DNA of 64,000 nucleotides, taken from NCBI GenBank assembly GCA_030704615.1, contig CM060731.1, forward strand, positions 4,030,001-4,094,000. Direction: 5' to 3'. The stretch comes from Takakia lepidozioides. Taxonomy: Eukaryota; Streptophyta; Takakiopsida; Takakiales; Takakiaceae. Position numbers and translations under genes: made by a program. Position 1 is the stretch's first letter. The number at the start of each line of letters is the position of its first letter. The notes under the pieces were generated by a model. That model was not told the DNA's origin, searched no databases, and saw only the letters and a list, made by a program, of their open reading frames with translations. Positions 34,297 through 42,863 of this stretch are shown in pieces.

Positions 34297-34400
34297 AGGG
34301 GTAGTGTAGTGGTAAGAGCAACGTTTAGGCCGCGACTCACTGCGAGATCAAATTGCGGGATCTTCTTTTTGTTTTTTTTTTTTTTTTTTTCCTATCCGCG
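34297..34400 (+). mobile_element. SINE-like unit with good A and B boxes and a T-rich tail
   Basis: GGGTAGTGTAGTGGTAAGAG contains TAGTGTAGTGG, an exact match to the pol III A-box consensus. AGATCAAATTGCGGGATC, about 45 bases on, fits a degenerate B box. An 18-plus T run follows at 34,372. The arrangement suits a tRNA-derived SINE or a tRNA pseudogene inserted beside the Gypsy 5' end. Confidence 0.5.
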
Positions 34401-34521
34401 ATCTTTCTCCCCTTCCCTCCCGCGGCTTTCTCTTTTCCCTCTCCTCCTCTCCCGCGATCGCCTTCCCTTCCGCGGGCTTTCTCTTTTCCCTCCTCTCCTC
34501 TCCCCTCCTCTCCACAGGGCA

Positions 34522-35075
34522 TGGTATTCTTCCTGATGTTTACAAGGTTTAGGGGAGAGTGAGCTTGGTCTTAGCATGCCATTTTGTGGTGGTTTCTCAA
34601 AGACCAATCCGACATTATCTGACTACAGACACCAGCAGCACACCGAAGCGATCCTTTTGGGTTGATGGGAGGGCAAATCCTCCATGGGTCATGACACAAG
34701 GTCAAGGACAATGTGGTGAGGGCACCTTCTTCTTCGACCTATTTCAGCCTGTCTTGCCCTCTCATCAGAGTCGGCCCTGAAGTTGCAGCACTGAGCAGAC
34801 CTGGCATGAGTTTTTAGAAGATTGACAATGGTGGGACAACTGCAATCGCAAGGTGTGGCGTTTTCTTAAGGTAAGAATTTTTTCCATCCTGCTATTGCAG
34901 GCTCTTGCCTCCTGTTAGTACCTGATTTGGTATTCTTCCAGATGTTTACAAGGTTCTTGGGAGAGTCAGCTTGGTCTTAGCAGGCCGTGCTCAGCTGCAA
35001 CGTGGTGGTTCTCACTGACCAATCCGTCGTTACCTGACTACAACACAAGTAGGCACACACAAGAGATCCTCTTTT
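34522..35075. repeat. Direct repeat pair (34,522-34,660 and 34,926-35,075)
   Basis: GGTATTCTTCC(T/A)GATGTTTACAAGG, GGGAGAGT(G/C)AGCTTGGTCTTAGCA and ACCAATCCG...ACCTGACTAC or close variants occur in both. Part of 34,660-34,770 (GATGG...GGCACCTTCTTC...TTTCAGCCTGT) also recurs at 37,235-37,350 beside the PPR pseudogene. These look like pieces of duplicated PPR-gene leader. Confidence 0.55.
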
Positions 35076-35079
35076 GATC

Positions 35080-35400
35080 TCAGTCCAAACCAGGAAGTGG
35101 TCAGAGGTACCAATATCAGTTCTGTCGATCAACACATTGGCACACTGGGGGAACAAATTTTTGTCCATTATGATATAGTCCACAATGGAACGTTCCCCAG
35201 TTTGGGATTTCTCACGAGTCCACTGCACTTGGTCACCTGCAGTTGAAGTCCTTGCCCTTGGTTGTCTTCCTAGAGCGCCCCATTGAATCACCAATGACTA
35301 AGACCGCTTTCCAGCCAGTCAAGGGATGAACTTCTTTGAGATTGAATTGATGTGGGACTCTATTAGAAGCACTTTTGGTCATTGCAACCTTCAACGTACA
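35080..35400 (-). pseudogene. LINE fragment with internal deletion (copy 2)
   Basis: 35,080-35,240 repeats 35,796-35,960, and 35,243-35,400 repeats 36,624-36,790. This copy equals the neighbouring LINE fragment with about 660 bases removed. On the minus strand it keeps QTGERSIVDYIIMDK and TSDHFLVWTEIK, the C-terminal SDH motif of the endonuclease. Confidence 0.65.
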
Positions 35401-35433
35401 CATGTTATCAATGAGAGAACCCCGGACAGTGTA

Positions 35434-36800
35434 TCAGAAAATGAGTACTGTCTTCAGATTGCCCACACAATGGGAAGTGCACTCTCCCTTTCCTCTCTGC
35501 TTCTGTTTGCTGTTCAAAGGTAGGCTTCCTGCCCTGAGTTTAAATTTCAGTCTAGTGCCGAGAGTGGGTGGACCCTTGAGGTCATCCAAGATGTCCTCCC
35601 CCATGTCACTGACTGGAAACAAGTTCAGGGAAGTTTTCTGCCTAACTTCATTTTCATCAGACAATCTCATGGCAACAGACATGGCTTTGGACACTACAGC
35701 CTCTAAGTTGGATTTATCCAACAGGGTCAAGACTTGCGGATCCAGGTCCAGGTCCTTGAGAATCTCTTCTACTCTGGTGTTGGGAAAACACCTTTGGATC
35801 TCAGTCCAAACCAGGAAGTGGTCAGAGGTACCAATATCAGTTCTGTCGATCAACAGATTGGCACACTGGGGGAACAAATTTTTGTCCATTCTGATATAGT
35901 CCACAATGGAACGTTCCCCAGTTTGGGATTTCTCACGAGTCCAGTGCACTTGGTCACCTCTTGTCCTGTTATTCAAGGTCAAAAGCTGAAGCTTTTCCAG
36001 ACAGTTAATTAACCGTCTGCCATTAGAATTCAGCTCGTCCTCACCAGAAGGCCCAATGATATCATCCTGATGGAGCCCTTTGCCCACCCGGGCTTTTGTC
36101 TGCGTCAGCACTAAGGGTCCCCTCTGTGGGCATGTAAGCACAACCCACAAAGAGGTCCTTCGTACTCATGCCGCCCTTCAGATTCAGTTTAGCCAGATAC
36201 TATGCTCGTACCTCAAACCCTTGTTGATAATTTCACAATTGTCAAACAAGAAATCACAGACAAAGAATCCAACCCCTTTTTGACCGCATTTGGCAGAGGC
36301 GCCTTGAGAGTACACATCTTACCTGCCCATTTATAATCATTGACATCTCCAACCAGTTTATCCGACGTTTCCCATGTTTCTTTCCCAACACAGATATGAA
36401 TATCATTAGTCCGAAGAACTTGTCCCACTTTGAGTTGTTTCCTTTGGTTGGTCAACCCTGAGAAGTTGAAAGTGGCCAGCTGCAATCCAGCCCTGTGCAT
36501 GTGAATTGTTTGTCGTCTAGGTAGCTTGTGATTGCTCCTATACGGCCAACCGTTCTGCAAAGGGGGGACAGTTACCCCATGGATTCAACCTCATCCAGAG
36601 CATCAAACCGATTAGAAACTCTCAAGTTGAAGTCCTTGCCCTTGGTTGTCTTCCTAGAATGCCACATTGAATCACAAATGTCTAAGACCACTCTCCAGCC
36701 AGTCAAGGGACGAACTTCTTTGAGATTGAATTGATGTGGGACTCAATTAGAAGCACTTTTGGTCATTGCAACCTTCAACGTACCCCTGTTATCAAGTCTC
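35434..36800 (-). pseudogene. Non-LTR (LINE) retrotransposon fragment: APE-type endonuclease
   Basis: Minus-strand pieces give the start of an apurinic-type endonuclease (LQLATFNFSGLTNQRKQLK, then IHICVGKETWETSDKLVG at about 36,480-36,340). After a break they give NGRRLINCLEKLQLLTLNN, RSIVDYIRMDKNLF and SDHFLVWTEI (about 36,030-35,800), then a helical region to 35,434. The ET and SDH motifs are the catalytic landmarks. The reverse transcriptase part is missing. Confidence 0.65.
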
Positions 36801-36958
36801 GAGATGGAACCATTAGCCATGAAATCCAAGCCTAAGCTAGAGCATGTAGTTTTAAAGATATAGAGTCGATGTTTCCAAGATATAGAGTCGATTAACTTAG
36901 GATATCTGGTGTTGGACATATGTTGTAGCTGACCCCACCATCTGACCTTTGAATTCAT

Positions 36959-37141
36959 TTGTGTGCGTTTGCAGTGCGTGTGCAAGCCTGCAGCCATGGA
37001 AAAGGGCAAAGAGGTGCATGGTTGCATCACCAAAGCTGGAATTGTACCGGATGTGATTATGAACAATACTTTTGTGGACATGTATGCCATTGTGGGAGCA
37101 TTGAGGATGCGGAGGGAGTGTTCAACACTATGGCTGAATGA
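36959..37141 (+). pseudogene. PPR fragment
   Basis: CKPAAMEKGKEVHGCITKAG followed by IVPDVIMNNTFVDMYAIVGA in one frame, with a frame change after it. It is an isolated L-S piece of a PPR array related to the pseudogene downstream. Confidence 0.6.
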
Positions 37142-37619
37142 GGTGGTGTCGAGGAACACGATTCATCCAAGAGGTCGATTTAAGACACAAGATTACTTCT
37201 GATTCCCTGCGGATCAATAGCTACAAGAAAACTGCGTGGGTAGATGGTCAACTGGAAACAGCAGCGGCAACAGTGCATTTGGTAGGACAAGGCGCTGCTA
37301 ATGAAGGTACCTTCTTCAACACATTTCAGCCTGTTTTTCCCTGTTATCAGAGTTTTTCCCTGTTTTTTCCTGAATGAGCATGGATAGAGTGTGGGTCCAG
37401 ATTCATCCAAGAGGGCTGGACTTCAAGCTCCAGATTACCTTGATTCCATGTGGGGGTCAGTAGCTACAAGAAACCTGCATGGGTAGATGGTCAACTAAAG
37501 GCAGCAGCTGCAGCGGCACAGTTGATAAAATCAGGCACCTCAACCATGACCAGAGCTTCTGAAAGAGGATCAAGAGAGGGAGTCCACAATGCCTCTTCTG
37601 GCACTTCTGGGCATGTGAA

Positions 37620-39320
37620 GATACTTTGTGCGACAGCCTAACAGAGGCTCTACAGACTCTAAACCAAGCAGGCAGTTCAGCAGATTCAGATATGTATGTC
37701 TGTCTCTTGCTTAAGTGCATCAAGATGGAAGGTCTCAAAGCTGGAAAGCAGGTGCACACTCACATTATCCAAAGTGGATTCACGCCAAATGTTTTTCTAC
37801 TCAACACCCTTGTCAACCTGTATGTTAAGTGCCGGAACATCAGGGATGCTCACCAAGTGTTCAACAAAATGCCTCAATGATCTTTGATCACGTGGAATAT
37901 TATGTTGAAAGGATTTACCAAGCATAGGTGTGGTAGGAATGTTTTGGAGACATATGAGCAAATGATGTGCGAAGCGGTGAAGCCCAACCACATCACATTT
38001 GTTTGTGTTTGCAATGCGTGTGAAAGCCTGGGAGCAAGCTGGAATTGTACCAGATGTCATCTTGAACACTGCCCTTGTGGACATGTTTGCCAAATGTGGG
38101 TGCGTTAAGGATGTGAGGGGAGTTTTCAACACTCTGGCTGAACGAGATGTTGTGTCGTGGAACGTGATGCTTGCAGGGTATGCACAACAAGGGCACGGGA
38201 TGGAGGCTTTGGAGACCTATGAGCAAATGATGGGGGAAGGGGTGAAGCCTAACCAAATCACAAGGCATTTCACCAGATTCAGATATGTATGTCTGTCTCT
38301 TGCTTAAGTGCATCAAGATGGAAGGTTTGGAAGCTGGAAAACAGGTGCATACTCACATCATCCAAAGTGGATTCACATCAAATGTTTTTCTACTCAACAC
38401 CCTTGTCAACATGTATGTTATGTGCGGGAGCATCATTGATGCTCACCAAGTGTTCAACAGAATGCCTCAACGATCTTTGATCACGTGGAATATAATGTTG
38501 GCAGGATGCAATGCGTGTCCAAGCCTGCGAGCTCTGGAAAAGGGAAAAGAGGTCCATGGTGACATCGTCAAAGCTGGAATTGTACCAGATGTCATTCTGA
38601 ACACTCCCCTGGTGGACATGTATGCCAAATGTGGGTGCATTAAGGATGCGAAGGGAGTTTCCATGGCTGAACGAGATGTGGCGTCGTGGAGTGCGATGCT
38701 TGCAGGGTATGCACAACAGGGACGTGGTATGGAGGCTTTGGAGACCTATGATCAAATGATGGGGGAAGGGGTGAAGCCCGACCACATCACGTTTGTGTAC
38801 ATTTGCAATGCGTGTGCAAGCCTGTCAGCTCTGGAAAAAGGAAAAGAGGTCCATGGCGACATTGTTAGATTTGCAATTGTATCAAATGTCATTCTGAACA
38901 ATACCCTCGTGGACATGTATGAAGGGAGTGTTCGACGGTATGGCTGAACGAGATGTGCTATCGTGGAATGCGATGATTGCAAGATATACACATCAAGGGC
39001 GCGGGATGGAGGTTTGGAGACCTATGAGCAAATGATGTGCGAAGGGTTGAAGCCCGCGCTTTGCATTGCATGATGTTGAGGAAGAGCTTAAAGAATCGTC
39101 TCTTTGCCACCACAATGAGAAGCTGGCCATTGTTTTTGGGCTTATCAACACACCCTCTGGGATGTCTTTGGGGATCATCAGGAATCTTCGGATGTGTGGT
39201 GATTGCCACACAGCCACCAAATTCATCTCAAAGATAGCTAAGCAAGAGATTGTTGTACGGGATGCAAACCGCTTTCACCACTTCCAAAATGGTGTTTGTT
39301 CTTGTGGGGAGTATTGGTGA
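37620..39320 (+). pseudogene. PPR-DYW pseudogene with internal tandem duplication
   Basis: The array begins SLTEALQTLNQAGSSADSDM and runs through PPR motifs (HTHIIQSGFTPNVFLLNTLV, an in-frame TGA after NKMPQ, GIVPDVILNTALVDMFAKCG). At about 38,274 it restarts with a near copy of the segment at 37,681 (period 593) and continues to 38,947. Frames then change. The C-terminal DYW domain is present at 39,066-39,320: [32 protein letters not shown], and a final GEYW in place of GDYW. E/E+ regions are missing. No single reading frame spans it, so it is non-functional. Confidence 0.85.
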
Positions 39321-39556
39321 AATGAAATGCTTGTCACCTAATTGAATGTATTGAACTCTGTCAGCTGCGAGTCAGGTTGGACTCCTACAGTGGCAGCAAA
39401 GGCGCACGAAATCTCTTTTTGGAGAGGAATTCTCAACAATAGGTTTTGAACATAATTGGACCTTGCGAAGGTTGAAACTATAGACCAAGTTCAGAAACTG
39501 TCCTAGTTGATGAACAGAGGTGCAATGACTAGGTTTTGATGGTCTTCAAGAGGGTC

Positions 39557-39700
39557 ACTCTCTGATGAAAATACCCAGGACTGTATATCAGAAAATGGAA
39601 ACTTTCTTCAGGCCTCTTGCACATCGGGCATTGACAATGTCCCTTTCCTCTCTGCATCAAATTATTGTGCATCTGATTATTGTTCAAAGTGAGATTCCAC
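39557..39700. repeat. Short repeat shared with 35,405-35,520
   Basis: TGTATATCAGAAAATGGAAAC...CTTTCTTCAG...CCCTTTCCTCTCTGC resembles CAGTGTATCAGAAAATGAGTACTG and the following bases near 35,425. It is a third remnant of the sequence around the LINE/leader repeats. Confidence 0.4.
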
Positions 39701-39959
39701 AACAAGTTTTATCGAGGGCAAACAATTTTTTTAAATTAATTTATTAGATTTTGTTCTATTTTTAAATGAATAAACTTGATATAATATAAAAACATACATA
39801 TACATATTTGAGGGTATTTTTAATTATTGAAAAGGGAAATATACATACAGTAGGGGGTACTTTTTTAAAATTACAAATTTCTATATATTTACAGGAGGGG
39901 GTTTTATAATCTTCAAAATGTATGTACAGAGGGGGTATAAATGATCCAAGGACCCGTAT

Positions 39960-40070
39960 ACATGGGGTTTTTTAATTAGGCGGCGAACGCACGTGATACG
40001 GACATTTTATAAAGAGTGCACCCCCAGGCCTAAACCGCACACCTCGTCTTGTATACCCACTAGTATCGCT
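39960..40070 (+). mobile_element. Fragment resembling the Gypsy leader/gag start, opposite orientation
   Basis: GCACGTG...GGACATTTTATAAAGAGTGCACCCCC aligns with the minus-strand Gypsy sequence at about 34,185-34,145 (CACGTG...GTACATTTAATGAGGAGTGCACCCCCC). The upstream ATACATGGGG...TTTTTTAA also resembles the GTACATGGGGGGGTTTAAAA leader. It is probably a remnant of a second, plus-oriented element of the family. Confidence 0.4.
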
Positions 40071-40914
40071 GGAGCTCGTACCGGCACTCTCCTCAGCAAC
40101 TGGTGGCACCTCCGTGTTGAAAACTCACAACCACACATGTCGTAAACCTGTCTCTAATCCCCCTTTCCACAAGATAACCGGGTAGAGAACCTGTTGCGGC
40201 TTATGGCTTAGACTACTAGGTTCGTAACATAAACCTGCACCTGCATCCACCGCAAGCACTCCTATGGTCTGCTGGTCATCAACCCAGCCTTACCATAAGA
40301 GAAACAATGATGGTCTGATTGGTCATCACCCCAGCTTCACCACCGACAGCACGCTCTAGGATTGACCGGTGATCAGATCCGGACCAACCTCCTATGAAAA
40401 CAAGCGCCCACACAAAGCTAACATGGCGCACAGTCAAGCATGCAGGTGTGGAGGGGATCCAAACACAAGAAAATCAAGACAACAACTCCCCCACACCAAG
40501 AACACTCCACAGTGTCGCTCCTGCAATGACACCCTAGCCCAAACCCGAACTGACTCTTGCCTCCACCTACGGAAAAGTTTTGGCCTACAGAGAGGGTGAA
40601 AGACTACAAGGAAGAGAGACTAAAGCAATTCCTAATCCCAGCATGCCTTCATCCCACTACCCTATCTCCACACTCTCTTGCTTGAACAATAGACAAGACT
40701 ACCTTTCAAGGGTCTCTCAAATAACTCTCCAGGAGCCCTCAAGAATATGTTTCTCAAACAATCTTACTAAGGCTCCCAATCCTTGCACAATGGGACTCCA
40801 AAACAGTACACCATGGCCCCAAGAGCCTGCCAAAACTTAGCCCTCGAGGACCCCAAATAGTCCCTCACACAAGTCGCCAAAGACTCCTCAAGCTTGCCAA
40901 ATATTGGCCTCCAA

Positions 40915-41050
40915 GGACCCCAAACGGTCCTCCAAAGAATTCCAAATGGTCCTCTAAATGGTCCTCTAAATGGTCCTCCAAACAGTCCTCCAAGGACTCC
41001 CAATGGTCCTCCAAGGACCCCAAACAGTCCTCCAAGGACTCTTCCTATAT
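40915..41050. repeat. Short tandem repeat array (TCCTCCAA-GGACCCCAAA units)
   Basis: About seven imperfect 12-20 base units of the type GGTCCTCCAAGGACCCCAAA or GGTCCTCTAAAT in tandem. They lie in a pyrimidine-rich stretch whose plus-strand translation is low-complexity Pro/Asn and is not believed to be coding. Confidence 0.7.
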
Positions 41051-42494
41051 CACCATGTTCCCAATGCGTTCCCAAAGTTCCTTAGGAATATTCTTGAGAA
41101 TATTCCATAGTATTCTCCCAGTATTCCCCTGGGCCTATACGTATTCCCCTTGTATTCCCGCCATTTCCCCTTGGTATTCCCATTGGAATAGCCATTTCCC
41201 CCTCATAGAGTAGTTCATTCCTCCAGGGTTTAGCCATTTCCCCCTAGGCTTTAGCCACTTCCCCCTCTATTTCCTTGAGGTTTAGCCCTACCAAGCTAGG
41301 GTTTGTGCTCCTTGGGGCTCTATGCTTAATCCCCTCAAGCATCCATGAATTCTATGGGGTACCAAGGCAAATTCCTTTGATCTTCTTCACCTTAAGCTAC
41401 TCAAGTTTGTCTCCAACTCAACAACTCAATATCAAGCTTGTAACTCCTTTGGCAAGCCACCAAGCCTTGTCTCCTCTCAAGCCTTGGTCATTCAAGCTCC
41501 ATTCACTTGCTAGCTCAAGAGCCACTTCTCTCCAGCTTGAAATTGCAAAGCTCAAGCCAAAAGCCTGCTCCACACATGCATCACCTCATACACAAGGGAA
41601 TCGACTTGCTTCCTTTACTTTCTAGCTATCCTCAAGCTTGAAATTGGAAGCCACACTTGGGAAGCATGCTCCACATAAACATCACTTGCTTGATCAACCA
41701 TCCACCACAAAACTTAAGCCAAAAGGGAATGAATACATGAGCTTCACCTTCACCTTCCCCTTCCTTTTGTTGTCACATGCTAGTCTATGGTTGAAGTTGC
41801 TATGCATGCCTTGAGCCACAATCTCTTTTCTTCATGAAGACCACCTCCAATGATCTCCTACATGTGCTCCAAGCTCTTCAATGCTCTAGGCTTGGTTTCA
41901 CATCATCATGGATAGAATTTTCACCCATATGCTTCCCTTCAAACCTCTTGAGCTTCCTAATGCTCTCCAAGTGCTTGCCCTTGTTGTCTTCAAGCCCAAG
42001 CCTATGTAGCTCCTTGGCTTCTCTTCGACAACATCCACACTTGAGCTTGCTTAACCCTAGATTGATAGTGAAATGAGTACTAACAATCATTTAGTTGCTC
42101 TCCACAAGCCATGGCACACACCATTGACTCCATAATGCATTGACAAGATTATCAAACCCTAGAATCCATGCTTCCACACACACAAGACTTCCCTCTTGCA
42201 ATCTTTGCAAATCTTGTGGCAACAAGTTCTTTCTTGAGCTCTTCAACACCTTGGTGTAACACCACAAGTAACTTTCCTTGCAACCCTTGTGATCTACAAG
42301 AGCTCCATCTTTGAGCTCTCCACCTCCTTAGGGCAAAGCAATATCTCTCAAAGCCCTAACACCAAAAGGATTTTTCTTTGCAATATATGCAACACCTTGC
42401 AACACAAGAACTATCTTCCCAAGCTCTTCAACACACAAGTGCTAAACTAACCCTTACACTCTGCACTCACAAGCATAAGGTGATCTTCTTGTAG
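41051..42494. other. Pyrimidine-rich low-complexity region next to LTR-like copy 2
   Basis: Rich in CTCAAGC, CTTGCAA and CACAAG words, with no stable coding signature. It could be the leader of a large minus-strand LTR element whose 5' LTR would be at 42,495-42,863. I found no clear tRNA primer-binding site beside the LTR-like copy. Confidence 0.35.
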
Positions 42495-42863
42495 TGATAA
42501 TGAAAGTGAACACAAGGGAAACACTCCACTCATGAATCCACTCAATTATATAAACTAAGTCAAGCCAAGGGCACCCTTGCTAAGGGAATCCACCCTACAA
42601 AGCCCTCAACACACTCCCTCTCAATACCTAGAGCTATGGAGGTGAGAGAGGCTCATGGAGGCTCAACTACAAGAAGATGAGCCCTCCTCAACGCTCACAA
42701 AGAGAAAACCCATCCCCATGTCCCAAGTGAGGTTTGACACCTCACTTGGTATGTGAGACCAAATGAAGTCCCAACACACAAGATACAAATATAAATATCC
42801 AAAATGTTCTAGTTAACTAGAAGTAGATAATTCTAGTTAACCATGACTAAAACCATGACAACT
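42495..42863 (-). repeat. 369-bp LTR-like repeat, copy 2
   Basis: It is the same length as the copy at 26,330-26,698, with about eight or nine differences by eye and the same orientation. Just outside its left edge is GGTGATCTTCTTGTAG, nearly the inverse of CTACAAGAAGATGAGCC inside the repeat. It may be a solo LTR or the distant 5' LTR of a nested element. Confidence 0.6.

Larger units (their letters stand above)
26330..34300 (-). mobile_element. Ty3/Gypsy retrotransposon with cytosine methyltransferase and PHD finger (decaying copy)
   Basis: Domain order on the minus strand is Gag (34,183-32,826), a proline-rich linker, retropepsin-like segment (32,250-31,880), C5-DNA methyltransferase (31,500-30,560), RT and RNase H (about 30,150-28,505), integrase with a C-terminal PHD finger (28,429-27,038). 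RT before RNase H before integrase is the Gypsy order. The reading frame is broken by stops near 33,923, 32,826, 31,423, 30,869, 30,221, 29,945 and 28,505 and by frameshifts in gag, the protease and the methyltransferase. Catalytic residues of RT, RNase H and integrase remain. The right limit is uncertain because no 5' LTR is found next to gag; a SINE-like unit starts at about 34,297. Confidence 0.85.

Noticed and set aside
40369-41075. Possible genes in the Pro/Gly-rich open frames on both strands around 40.4-41.1 kb.
   Set aside because: They come from short tandem repeats; composition is low-complexity on both strands and no domain is present.
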